DNA from: CBDDCA01 sp965218205
GTDB taxonomy: Bacteria; Spirochaetota; Spirochaetia; WTKD01; G963693115
Length of the DNA stretch: 64,000 bases
NCBI GenBank assembly: GCA_965218205.1
Contig: OZ244590.1
Coordinates: 1-64,000 of the forward strand
Direction of reading: 5' to 3'
Part shown: in pieces, positions 54,156 through 62,762 of the stretch
How the letters are laid out: every line of letters starts with the position of its first letter
Position numbering within the stretch: position 1 is the stretch's first letter
Notes under the pieces: model-generated
The model's input: the letters and a program-made list of their open reading frames with translations, nothing else
Told to the model about the DNA's origin: nothing
Database searches by the model: none
Made by a program: the position numbers and the translations under genes

Positions 54156-55775
54156 TTGCAAAACAGTACCGCTTTACAGTTTATTCTTGCTCAACACCTT
54201 ATTGAATGGTTTAGTTGTCCTTTGCGATCATTTCATCTTATTCATAATCAATGTTCATCTCTTGCTATAGCATCTCGCTATCGTGAAAATATTCGTGTAC
54301 TACATACATTTCTTCGTGACTTAAAAAGCATTGATATTGCTCTTCCTCTTGATAGGAGAGGGAATGTTGCACAACATGCAGTCAAGACTCCCCAAGAATC
54401 TCTTACAGAGACTAAGGAGCTGTTTGAACATAATCAACCAATAAGTGAAGCTCTGTTTTGTATAAGAAGAAATATACTTCTTTTTGTTCCGTATATGTAT
54501 TGGGATAACGAAACAAAAGGATGGGTGCTATGGTATGGTATGGCATCTAATAGCCATAAACGAGAATCTATGTTGCAAGCTACATTGATGCTGGCATATG
54601 CAAAAGAACATGATTTTTCTATATCAAAGATACTCTGTTTTGCTCATAATACATTTAAGCTCATAGATAAACAGCTCATAACACATGAAATTAAAAAAAA
54701 TACCAATACTATTGAGAGTAATATAGCCAAACAGCTCAAGCATTGGAGATGTTTTGATATAACGAAAAAAACGCGTAATTATGCGACACAAGAAAAAAAT
54801 GAGTTCAAAAGTCTTTTTGCAATCATAGAAAAAGAAGATGCTTTTACAAATAAGCAGTACTGGCAAGGGTGCAACAGGCAGTACTGTGAATCATGTGCTA
54901 CTGAAGAGCAGTATGCAATAGACGATATTCGTACAATACGAAAATCCAAGCATCTTACTGACGAGTTATATAAAGATGGAATACGGAAAATTACAGAACT
55001 TCCATCGGGAATCCCTTTTGAAACGGCAGCATATCGACAAATACAGTCTGTAAAACAAAATAGACCCATACTGTACACACAAGAAATAAAAGAAATGCTT
55101 CATAGTATGCACTATCCACGATATTATCTTGATTTTGAAGCATTTAATAGCTCTGTGCCTTCGTTTCATAAAACTAATGCGTGGGAATATGTTCCTTTTT
55201 TGTTCTCTTTACAATGGCAGAGTCATCCTCAAGGAAAAATACATACTCAATTATGGGCTATGCCTCCCGCAGTGGATAAACGTAAAGATATGTGGGATAT
55301 TTTGAAACAGCATCTCAATAAAGCAGGTTCTATTATTGTGTACAGTAGTCAGTTTGAGGATGCAATTCTTAAAAAACTGTCAGAGCTTTCGAATGAATAT
55401 TCTGTGTATCAAAAGTTACGATCAAAAATAGTAGATTTACAAACGCTATTTTTTAATCTATCATTATATCACCCTAAACAAAAGGGAAAAATATCTCTTA
55501 AGACGGTAGCTGATGTATGGCTTACTATTTCTTACAGTGATTTTACTGTGTCTGAAGGTATTGCGGCTAACTATTACTATGCTACTTTTTGCGATGAAGC
55601 ACAGCATATTTTTGATACTATTGAGCAATCACCGTATCTCTCACTGTTGTTTGCTACACTCCGTAGCATAGAAGACAGCACTATTGTACTCAAAGATATT
55701 ATGGAGTATTGTAAATACGATACAAAAGTTATGGTACATATTGTGCATTTACTAGAAGATAGTGTAAACACATAA
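54156..55775 (+). CDS. DUF2779 protein, possible DEDD-type exonuclease
   Basis: This 539-residue protein matches the DUF2779 pattern in its C-terminal half. YYLDFEAFN (about 323-331) supplies D-x-E, VYSSQFEDAIL follows, and YCKYDTKVM (Y-x3-D) comes near the end. Together these resemble the Exo I-III motifs of DEDD/RNase H-fold exonucleases. The N-terminal half contains an early WFSCPL Cys and later WQGCNRQYCESCA, a possible metal or Fe-S cluster as in Cas4/RecB-like nucleases. The function is unproven. The start is uncertain: TTG 54156 after a T7 run has no visible ribosome site, and no ATG is available in frame near it. Confidence 0.65.
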   Translation: MQNSTALQFILAQHLIEWFSCPLRSFHLIHNQCSSLAIASRYRENIRVLHTFLRDLKSIDIALPLDRRGNVAQHAVKTPQESLTETKELFEHNQPISEALFCIRRNILLFVPYMYWDNETKGWVLWYGMASNSHKRESMLQATLMLAYAKEHDFSISKILCFAHNTFKLIDKQLITHEIKKNTNTIESNIAKQLKHWRCFDITKKTRNYATQEKNEFKSLFAIIEKEDAFTNKQYWQGCNRQYCESCATEEQYAIDDIRTIRKSKHLTDELYKDGIRKITELPSGIPFETAAYRQIQSVKQNRPILYTQEIKEMLHSMHYPRYYLDFEAFNSSVPSFHKTNAWEYVPFLFSLQWQSHPQGKIHTQLWAMPPAVDKRKDMWDILKQHLNKAGSIIVYSSQFEDAILKKLSELSNEYSVYQKLRSKIVDLQTLFFNLSLYHPKQKGKISLKTVADVWLTISYSDFTVSEGIAANYYYATFCDEAQHIFDTIEQSPYLSLLFATLRSIEDSTIVLKDIMEYCKYDTKVMVHIVHLLEDSVNT

Positions 55776-55937
55776 TACTATTTTATACATAGTAAAAAAA
55801 AGTCATTACTAATAAAATTTTACTGGACTCATAAAATTCTATCAATAACAACTTTTTTAAAAACTACGTACTTCTCCATTTTATAGGGGTATTCTTAAAC
55901 CCGCTGTGTGTAAAAAGTTCTATCCTAGTAAATGGTA

Positions 55938-56831
55938 TTATTGTAGGGTTTTTACTTTTGCCAGAGCTTCAATTGATGTATATTTAGGGCCAGTAGTAGT
56001 AATAATTTGTTGTACTACGATTGCATGATATTTATCTGCTTTGAGATTATCTAGTTTATAAGTTGTGCCGTTATCAGCTATCTTTGGTGTTGTTCTTGCT
56101 GCTGCGGATGTTGTTTTTACCCCTGAGATAGTGTCTACTGCTCCTTCTGTTGTCTCTTTATAATATATATAATAGTCATTTTTACCATCATCTGCTGCAT
56201 CTAAAACAGTAACTGTAATACTATGTACTGCTGGTGGTCCACTTACTTTGCTTGCTACAGCTGTGAAAAATCTAACATCTGAAGGGGTTGTCGAAAGTCC
56301 TGTTATTGGTGGTTTGCTATCTGCTTGATATATCACTTCAAATTTTACTCCCTCTGATTCTTTACTTCCATTTTTCACAAATATTGCTATTTCATAAGTG
56401 CTACCTGCTGCAAGGTTGCCACTGGCGGTTATCGTTGCTGTAGCTGTAGTGATACCATTGCTTGTAGTACTTTTAATATTCTTTATGCTTTTGACACCTG
56501 AGACTGTCTTTACCGCTTCAGCATCCGCACTAGGAGAAACAGGTTTTGTTACATAATATAAATCGTAAGATAGGTCTGAGTGCCTTAATGTTGTACCATC
56601 GTCTTTTTTAGCACCTGTAATATCCGGTGCATTCCATTTTATTACTAAATTATCACCACTCAAAGAAATACTTCTTCCCACATCGGAAATATCTGGTAGT
56701 TTTGAACTATCTCCTGCACTACTACTCCCTACAGCATCATTTTCACAACTTATAGTTGCAAACAAACTTGTTACAATTATCATAAACAATGACAATTTGA
56801 TTAAATTATTTGAAAACTTAGTATGTTTCAT
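55938..56831 (-). CDS. Small FN3-like lipoprotein with phase-variable-type promoter
   Basis: This 297-residue lipoprotein has a signal peptide ending SLFATISC. It has two FN3-like segments: LVIKWNAPDITGAKKDDGTTL with HSDLSYDLYYV, then a second containing SITVTVLDAADDGKNDYYIYY. The first echoes the WTAP-SLT-DLSYKIYRV pattern of the big lipoproteins, so it is a short relative without DUF285. The ribosome site AAAGGAG is well placed. The upstream promoter has a 12-A spacer (see 56919-56948). Predicted surface or periplasmic anchored protein of unknown ligand. Confidence 0.8.
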   Translation of the reverse strand: MKHTKFSNNLIKLSLFMIIVTSLFATISCENDAVGSSSAGDSSKLPDISDVGRSISLSGDNLVIKWNAPDITGAKKDDGTTLRHSDLSYDLYYVTKPVSPSADAEAVKTVSGVKSIKNIKSTTSNGITTATATITASGNLAAGSTYEIAIFVKNGSKESEGVKFEVIYQADSKPPITGLSTTPSDVRFFTAVASKVSGPPAVHSITVTVLDAADDGKNDYYIYYKETTEGAVDTISGVKTTSAAARTTPKIADNGTTYKLDNLKADKYHAIVVQQIITTTGPKYTSIEALAKVKTLQ

Positions 56832-56918
56832 ATAATTTCTCCTTTATTAAATATGATTTTTATACAACAAATAGAATGTTTATTAGTCCATATTTGAAAC
56901 ATTTTTTTCGTGTACTTA

Positions 56919-56948
56919 ATAAGAGTACAATTTTTTTTTTTTTGTCAA
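56919..56948 (-). promoter_or_regulatory. Promoter with poly-A spacer (putative slippage switch)
   Basis: On the minus strand a perfect TTGACA (56948-56943) is followed by 12 more A (56942-56931), then TTGTAC and TCTTAT (56924-56919) as a weak -10 at 18 bp. Two thirds of the spacer is a homopolymer, so a change of one A would move the spacing through the 17-bp optimum. The lipoprotein ATG lies about 88 bp further on. The -35 is strong evidence; the -10 assignment is tentative. Confidence 0.6.
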
Positions 56949-56964
56949 GTGCAAGTTGCAGATT

Positions 56965-56995
56965 CTTGCAATTTCAAGGACTAATTGCAACAAAG
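56965..56995. repeat. Short dispersed element, copy 2
   Basis: CTTGCAATTTCAAGGACTAA followed by TTGCAACAAAGG matches the element at 41758-41791 with a few substitutions and small gaps. It lies just upstream (minus strand) of the poly-A promoter. Confidence 0.5.
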
Positions 56996-57046
56996 GAGCA
57001 AAAAAAGCAAGAAAATAAAAAAAGCCAAATATGTTATTATGAGAAT

Positions 57047-57364
57047 ATGGAAAAAATGAGCAAGCAAAATACAAAAACAACATTACAAAAAAAAGATGTT
57101 TCTCATGACACCTCTTATGATATTAGTGACTACCTAGATATGCAAGAAGATGAATATATATTTTCAAAGAAGAAATTTTTTACACGTATAATACTATCTA
57201 TAGCATTATCTATACTAGCCTCTGCAATCATTATTATAGCAGCTTCTCCAATAGTATCTATAGTATCTATAATAGTATCTACAATACTACTTATACTAAT
57301 TATACTATGGCCACCAATAGAAAAAATAGTACCTAATAATAATTCATACAAAAATATATTATAG
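57047..57364 (+). CDS. Small two-helix membrane protein, unknown
   Basis: With the ATG at 57047 the product is 105 residues. The N-terminal half is polar (KQNTKTTLQKKDVSHDTSYD) and two hydrophobic helices follow (about 56-75 and 80-97), with WPP at the end of the second. Longer readings from 56876 would pass through the T13 run and look non-coding. No family was recognised. It converges with the next gene, overlapping it by 6 bp at the stops. Confidence 0.5.
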   Translation: MEKMSKQNTKTTLQKKDVSHDTSYDISDYLDMQEDEYIFSKKKFFTRIILSIALSILASAIIIIAASPIVSIVSIIVSTILLILIILWPPIEKIVPNNNSYKNIL

Positions 57365-57775
57365 ATATAGATAATAACTAGATATAATATATCCTACTAT
57401 TATCAGCAATATAGCAAAAAATATAAATCCTATCTGTAATATTGATGACCCCATTAGAAATTTTATACGATTACTTAGCAAGGCTTGATGCTTTTTATAT
57501 GCTATCATTTCCAATGTTGGTATTAATCTTATTTTTGTTTTTATGCTGTCATCATACGGGATATAACTAAAAAAACCTGCAGGAGATAGTCTCAAAATAT
57601 CTTTATTCATAACACTCTCTGTTAATAACCTCATAAAGAACATACTGGAAAAGAAGAAACAGGTAGAGGAAAATGATAGAAATAATTCAAATATTCCTAA
57701 CACTACTTGTGGCTTCAACCAATCTATATTGATAAGGATACTGTTTAATATAGGTATTATTTTTTCGATTTCCAT
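57359..57775 (-). CDS. Small membrane protein, unknown
   Basis: This 138-residue protein has hydrophobic helices at about 25-52 and 110-135, separated by a polar region with SPAGFFSYIPYDDSIKTKI. No family was recognised. It is divergent from the TRAP operon and convergent with the preceding small membrane protein gene. Confidence 0.5.
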   Translation of the reverse strand: MEIEKIIPILNSILINIDWLKPQVVLGIFELFLSFSSTCFFFSSMFFMRLLTESVMNKDILRLSPAGFFSYIPYDDSIKTKIRLIPTLEMIAYKKHQALLSNRIKFLMGSSILQIGFIFFAILLIIVGYIISSYYLYL

Positions 57776-57810
57776 ATTATAGTATAATAAGCATATATAC
57801 GGAGGTTACT

Positions 57811-58800
57811 ATGAAAAAAGTATTATATGTGCTTATAATCATGTGTGTTGTAAGTCAGCTTGTGTTTTCTGGTGGAGGAAATGAAGCAAAATCAGAGAAA
57901 CCTATTGTTCTTAAGTTTGGTCATTTAGCGAATGAACAACATTCATGGCATCTTGCAGCTGTAAAATTTAAGGAAGTTGTTGAAGAGAAAAGCAACGGGA
58001 GAATTGAAGTACAGGTATATCCTAATGAACAATTAGGAAAAGAAGTTGAGTTATTAAATGGAATACAAGCAGGGGTAGTAGACATGACTATTACAGGAGA
58101 GTCTATGCAAAACTTTAATGCTCCGCTTACGGCAATGCTTGCGGTGCCATTTCTTATAAGAGATTCTGAACACTTAACAAAAGTAATTAAAGGCGAGCCA
58201 GGGGAAAAAATTGCTGAGCAAATACAAAATAATTTAGGATTGTATCCACTTGCTTATTTTCAAAGAGGAGCAAGAAATCTTACTTCAAACCGTCCTATAA
58301 ATGCTCCACAAGACTTAAATGGCATGATATTGAGAGTGCCAAATGTTCCTCTTTTTGTGAGTTATTGGCAAGCTGCTGGTGCAAAGCCTACCCCAATGGC
58401 ATTTTCGGAAGTCTTTACTAGCTTACAACAAGGTACTATTGAAGGACAGGAAAATCCACTTTCATTGATATATAGTGCAAATTTCTTTGAGGTACAGAAA
58501 TATGTAAATCTTACTGAACATGTTATCAGTTGGATCTATGTAGTTATTGGTGATAAAAAACTAAAAAGTCTTCCTCAAGATTTACAAGCTATTGTTATTG
58601 ATGCAGGACAAGAAATGCAACGATATGAAAGTGATATATTTCAAAAAGATCAAAAAAGATTAAAGCAAACATTAATTGATAAAGGGATGACTTTTAATCC
58701 TGTAGAGAAAGCATCGTTTCAAGCTATTGCAAAAGAGGTACTCTATCCAAGTTTAGATTCTGAACAAAAGCAGTTATATGATATTATTGAGGGTATGTAA
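57811..58800 (+). CDS. TRAP transporter substrate-binding protein (DctP family)
   Basis: This 329-residue periplasmic protein has an N-terminal signal peptide. DctP signatures are LKFGHLANEQHSWHLAAVKF, VEEKSNGRIEVQVYPNEQLG, the helix RGARNLTSNRPINAPQDLNG, LRVPNVPLFVSYWQAAGA with the conserved ligand Arg, and PMAFSEVFTSLQQGTIEGQEN. These proteins bind organic or sugar acids for sodium-coupled uptake. CGGAGG precedes the ATG, and TATAAT-like boxes lie in the preceding 30 bp. The neighbouring dehydrogenases and the uxuA-like gene suggest a sugar-acid ligand such as a uronate or diketogulonate. Confidence 0.93.
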   Translation: MKKVLYVLIIMCVVSQLVFSGGGNEAKSEKPIVLKFGHLANEQHSWHLAAVKFKEVVEEKSNGRIEVQVYPNEQLGKEVELLNGIQAGVVDMTITGESMQNFNAPLTAMLAVPFLIRDSEHLTKVIKGEPGEKIAEQIQNNLGLYPLAYFQRGARNLTSNRPINAPQDLNGMILRVPNVPLFVSYWQAAGAKPTPMAFSEVFTSLQQGTIEGQENPLSLIYSANFFEVQKYVNLTEHVISWIYVVIGDKKLKSLPQDLQAIVIDAGQEMQRYESDIFQKDQKRLKQTLIDKGMTFNPVEKASFQAIAKEVLYPSLDSEQKQLYDIIEGM

Positions 58801-58841
58801 TATATCTTGTATATGCTGTGCATATCTTCGTAAGAGAGAAT

Positions 58842-59306
58842 ATGCGGTATTGTAAGTATGTTGTAAAAACGATACTTATTGTTCTTTTCGTAAGTATAGT
58901 GGGAATCGTGTCTCTTCAAGTATTTGCACGATTCTTATTACCACAAGCACCAAGCTGGACAGAAGAATTAGCACGCTTTACTCTGTTGTTTCTTGTGTCT
59001 TTCGGTGCTGGAGTAGCGTTCTATAAAGATATGTTTATTAGTGTAGATATACTAGTAATGCACAGTAAAAAAAATAATGCATGGCACTATGTTTTCATAA
59101 AAATGCTTGTGCATAGTATTATTGCCTTTACTATGATTGTGTTACTCATATACTCGTTTCCTATGATTGCGGTGGGAGTGCAGCAAACTTCTGCAGTACT
59201 GTTTATTCCTATGAGTATCATTTTCTCAAGTATGATGATACTGCCTATTACTATACTCGTAGCACAATTATATCAACTGTATCAATATGTAATAAAAAAA
59301 GTATAA
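58842..59306 (+). CDS. TRAP transporter small membrane subunit (DctQ family)
   Basis: Using ATG 58842 rather than the in-frame GTG at 58818, the product is 154 residues with four predicted helices. The DctQ motif LPQAPSWTEELARFTLLFLVSFGAGVAF is present across the first loop and second helix. It is the small integral subunit that partners DctM. It lies 42 bp after dctP and 3 bp before dctM. Confidence 0.9.
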   Translation: MRYCKYVVKTILIVLFVSIVGIVSLQVFARFLLPQAPSWTEELARFTLLFLVSFGAGVAFYKDMFISVDILVMHSKKNNAWHYVFIKMLVHSIIAFTMIVLLIYSFPMIAVGVQQTSAVLFIPMSIIFSSMMILPITILVAQLYQLYQYVIKKV

Positions 59307-59309
59307 AGC

Positions 59310-60584
59310 ATGGTACTGTTATTTTCAATTTTTATTATTTGTTTGTTTATTGGTGTTCCCGTTGTATTTGCACTAGGCTTTTCTTCCATTATATATTTAA
59401 TTGCTCATGATATTCCCTTAGTTATTGCTACTCAAAAGATTTATAGTGGCATTGATGTGTTTGTACTGCTCTCTATACCGGGATTTTTATTAGCAGGAAA
59501 CTTAATGAGCAAAGGATCCATGACCGATAGAATTATTGCATTTAGTAATGCTGTTGTCGGACATGTACGGGGAGGTTTAGGGCTTGCCAATATTGTTGCT
59601 TCTATGATATTTGCAGGCATTTCTGGAACTGCCATTGCTGATGTGTCAAGTTTAGGTAATGTGTTGATTCCTAGTATGAAAAAAGAGGGCTACAGTGCAA
59701 AGTTTTCAGTAGGAGTTACCGCTTCATCATCAACTATAGGGCCTATTATTCCTCCCAGCTTACCTATGATAATTGTTGGCACTCTTTCAGGCTTGTCAGT
59801 AGGAAAGCTATTTATTGCAGGAGCAGTACCGGGTATTTTACTAGGCGTTGGATTGCTCATACTATCGTATAGTATATCAGTACGACAGTCTCACCCTAAA
59901 CATGTATGGGCTGGTTTTAAGAAAATAGGGCGAGAATTTTTCTATGCATTTTGGTCTTTGTTAATGACCTTCATTATTTTATTTGGAATTGTGGGAGGAG
60001 TATTTACTCCCAGTGAAGCGTCTGTTATCGCTGCATTATATGCACTGGTGGTAGGGGTAGTGATATATAAGCAGCTGTCATTACAAAATATTATTGCATC
60101 GATACTTGAAACAGCATATACTTCGACTGCTATCTTACTGTTAGTAGGGTTTGCAAATTTATTTGCATGGATACTTACCATAGAGCAAATTCCAACAGTT
60201 CTCACTCATTTCTTTTTAGGAATTACTGAAAACAAATATATTTTATTACTGCTTATCAATGTGTTTCTTTTGTTCATTGGGGCTTTTATGGAAACAATAG
60301 CAGCCCTTCTTGTATTCTTTCCTTCTTTGTTACAATTAGCGGTAGCCGTAGGAGTAGATCCCATACATTTTGCAATAATAATGGTGTTAAATTTAATGAT
60401 AGGTCTTACTACTCCCCCCGTAGGAGTATGTCTGTTTGTAGGTGCTAGCATAGGAAAAATTTCTCTATGGGAAGCTACAAAAGGAGTGTTTCCTTTTTTC
60501 CTTGTGAGTATAGGAGTACTGCTATTAGTTACTTTTTTTCCTGCAATTTCGTTATGGCTACCTTCTTTATTGTATAACTATTAG
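59310..60584 (+). CDS. TRAP transporter large permease (DctM family)
   Basis: This 424-residue protein with about 12 helices is the ion-coupled permease. Characteristic parts are IPGFLLAGNLMSKGSMTDRII, GISGTAIADVSSLGNVLIPSM, ASSSTIGPIIPPSLPMI and LNLMIGLTTPPVGVCLFVGASI, plus GGVFTPSEASVIAALYAL. All conserved loops are present. It completes a full DctPQM importer. Confidence 0.95.
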   Translation: MVLLFSIFIICLFIGVPVVFALGFSSIIYLIAHDIPLVIATQKIYSGIDVFVLLSIPGFLLAGNLMSKGSMTDRIIAFSNAVVGHVRGGLGLANIVASMIFAGISGTAIADVSSLGNVLIPSMKKEGYSAKFSVGVTASSSTIGPIIPPSLPMIIVGTLSGLSVGKLFIAGAVPGILLGVGLLILSYSISVRQSHPKHVWAGFKKIGREFFYAFWSLLMTFIILFGIVGGVFTPSEASVIAALYALVVGVVIYKQLSLQNIIASILETAYTSTAILLLVGFANLFAWILTIEQIPTVLTHFFLGITENKYILLLLINVFLLFIGAFMETIAALLVFFPSLLQLAVAVGVDPIHFAIIMVLNLMIGLTTPPVGVCLFVGASIGKISLWEATKGVFPFFLVSIGVLLLVTFFPAISLWLPSLLYNY

Positions 60585-60595
60585 GAGATGAGTAT

Positions 60596-61621
60596 ATGTT
60601 GTATAAAGCACAACAGCTAGTGCAAAAACAAACATTAAAAATGATAGAGAAAGAAACTCCTCAAATTCTTGGTTCACAAGAAATACTTCTGAAAGTAAAA
60701 GTTGCTGGTATTTGTGGTTCGGATATAGAGTATTATAAGCATGGGTATTGTGGTGCATTTGTTCCAAAACGACCGTTGGTGCTTGGCCATGAGTTTGTAG
60801 GAGAAGTTGTTTCTGTAGGAACTAAGGTAAGCACACTTGCAGTAGGTGATGCGGTAGTAGTAGATCCTACAGTGCCTTGTACTACATGTTCGTACTGTAT
60901 AAAAGGCAACTACAATTTTTGTACTAATATGAAAATGTTTGGTTCAGCGAGTTGTGATCCGCATATTGATGGTGGTTTTGAAGAGTATGTTGTTGTTCCT
61001 GTACAAAATTGTCTCCGTTTTGATAAAAATAGTATATCTTGGAATGAGGCATGTTTAGTAGAACCGTTAATGGTAGCTATTTCAGCAGTGTCAAAAATTG
61101 ATGCACTCCCTTTTAAGCATGTGGCAGTATTTGGAGGAGGCACTATTGGGCTGCTTATTGTTGCAGTCTTACGAGTATTTGGGGTAAAATCATGCACTCT
61201 TATTGATCCACGAGAAACTTCAAGGAATTTTGCTAAACAGCTAGGGGTTGATGCCACATACGAGCCAGGTGCATGTGATATGCTATTTGATGTATGTATT
61301 GAAGCGGCAGGGCATCCTAATGCATTATTGCAATGTTATACTCATGCTGCTGTGCATGCTCTGATTGTGCAAGTTGGTACTATTGCTGAACAAGTTGCTC
61401 TGCCTGTAAATGCAGTTATGTCAAAGGAGCTTACGATAAAGGGGGTATTTCGGTATACACATGTATGTAAGGAAGCGTTAAATCTATTACTTTCTAAGAA
61501 AATATCGCTTGCAAATAGTATCACTCATACTGTTACCTTAGAAAATATAGATACAGGGTTTCAATTATTATTACAGCCCGATATACATACATTAAAAGTA
61601 CAAGTAGTATTTGGTGGGTAA
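60596..61621 (+). CDS. Zinc-dependent medium-chain dehydrogenase (sorbitol/threonine-type)
   Basis: This 341-residue MDR enzyme has catalytic zinc ligands in CGSDIEYYKHG and GHEFVGEV, the structural-zinc Cys cluster CTTCSYCIKGNYNFC and the Rossmann motif VFGGGTIGLL. It probably oxidises a hydroxyl of a polyol or sugar acid with NAD(P). The substrate would be whatever the adjacent TRAP system imports. An AGGAGATG ribosome site lies 12 bp after dctM stops, so it belongs to the TRAP operon. Confidence 0.87.
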   Translation: MLYKAQQLVQKQTLKMIEKETPQILGSQEILLKVKVAGICGSDIEYYKHGYCGAFVPKRPLVLGHEFVGEVVSVGTKVSTLAVGDAVVVDPTVPCTTCSYCIKGNYNFCTNMKMFGSASCDPHIDGGFEEYVVVPVQNCLRFDKNSISWNEACLVEPLMVAISAVSKIDALPFKHVAVFGGGTIGLLIVAVLRVFGVKSCTLIDPRETSRNFAKQLGVDATYEPGACDMLFDVCIEAAGHPNALLQCYTHAAVHALIVQVGTIAEQVALPVNAVMSKELTIKGVFRYTHVCKEALNLLLSKKISLANSITHTVTLENIDTGFQLLLQPDIHTLKVQVVFGG

Positions 61622-61648
61622 TATATAATAGCATTGAGGTGTGAGTAT

Positions 61649-62725
61649 ATGTATCGAGTATCAGAACATAATTTACATGTATTTTGTGAACAAGTGCTTT
61701 GTTATTTTGGCATGGAAAGTGAACATGCAAAGCAGTGTAGTGATGTATTAGTAGCCGCAGATTTAAGAAAAATTTCCTCTCATGGCACAGATGCATTAAT
61801 AAGATATGTAGCAGGAATAGAAGAGGGAACGATAGAGATACAATCATCTCCTAAGGTGCTTTTTGCGACTCCTTGTATAGTGTCTATAGATGCATGTGGT
61901 ACTATGGGGATGGTATCCAGTACTCTTGCGATGAATGAAGCTATTGATAAAGCAAAGAAACAAGGAATAGCTATTGCCACCGTAAAGAATGCCAACCACT
62001 TTGGCTTTGGAGGGTACTATGCATTACAAGCAGCAAACGAGAACATGATAGGGCTTATAGTAAGTAACACTGCTTCTATTGCAGTACCTACTTTAGGGAC
62101 AAAAGCAACATTAGGCACTAATCCAATTTCTTTTGCTGCCCCGAGTGAAAAGCATCCGCACTTTGTATTAGATATGTCAACTACGGTTGTTCCACGTGGA
62201 GTAGTAAAAAGATATGCAGATGAGCATACTGCTATCCCTGAAGGCTGGGCTGTCAACAATAGAGGGGAGTATATGACAGATGCAAGTGAAGTTATACAGG
62301 CACTCGATAATGATAGTGGAGGATTAGTACCATTAGGAGGCTTTGGTACGCTTTTTGGTGGCCATAAAGGGTATGGGTTATCTGTTATGGTGGATATTCT
62401 TACGGGTATATTATCAGGGTATCAAGCAAGCTATCAAATAAAAGATACAGAAAAAGCAGCTGGTAGATCAGCACATACCTTTATTGTTATCAACATAGAG
62501 CATTTTCGTACTGTAGGTGATTTTAAGAGAGATATGGATGCTATGCTTGAAGCGTTCATAGAAACTCCATCAGTGCCACACAAACAAGTAGTGTTTCACG
62601 GACAAAAAGAAGCAGAATATGTACAAGAACAAAAGCAGACAGGCATTGTTCTTTCTGAGTCTACATACAACTCTCTTGCGTCTATAGCAAACACCTATGC
62701 TATTACGCTGTTTGATGTATTATAG
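61649..62725 (+). CDS. Malate/lactate dehydrogenase-superfamily oxidoreductase (YiaK-like)
   Basis: The start is ATG 61649 after GAGGTG; TTG at 61634 is also in frame. This gives 358 residues of the LDH2/YlbC/YiaK family (distinct from classical LDH), with the His in SSHGTDALIRY, VKNANHFGFGGYYAL, SNTASIAVPTLGTKATLGTNPISFA and GGHKGYGLSVMVDILTG. Members reduce 2-oxo or diketo acids; YiaK reduces 2,3-diketo-L-gulonate and is itself encoded beside a TRAP transporter, a parallel to this operon. Substrate inferred only. Confidence 0.87.
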   Translation: MYRVSEHNLHVFCEQVLCYFGMESEHAKQCSDVLVAADLRKISSHGTDALIRYVAGIEEGTIEIQSSPKVLFATPCIVSIDACGTMGMVSSTLAMNEAIDKAKKQGIAIATVKNANHFGFGGYYALQAANENMIGLIVSNTASIAVPTLGTKATLGTNPISFAAPSEKHPHFVLDMSTTVVPRGVVKRYADEHTAIPEGWAVNNRGEYMTDASEVIQALDNDSGGLVPLGGFGTLFGGHKGYGLSVMVDILTGILSGYQASYQIKDTEKAAGRSAHTFIVINIEHFRTVGDFKRDMDAMLEAFIETPSVPHKQVVFHGQKEAEYVQEQKQTGIVLSESTYNSLASIANTYAITLFDVL

Positions 62726-62762
62726 TATGTATTTTGTATGAGGAGAATAATAAGAAAGAAAT

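Noticed and set aside
54151..54157. T7 run at the start of the DUF2779 gene as a slippage switch
   Set aside because: The upstream ATG at 54136 meets a stop at 54148 before the run, so slippage could not connect it.
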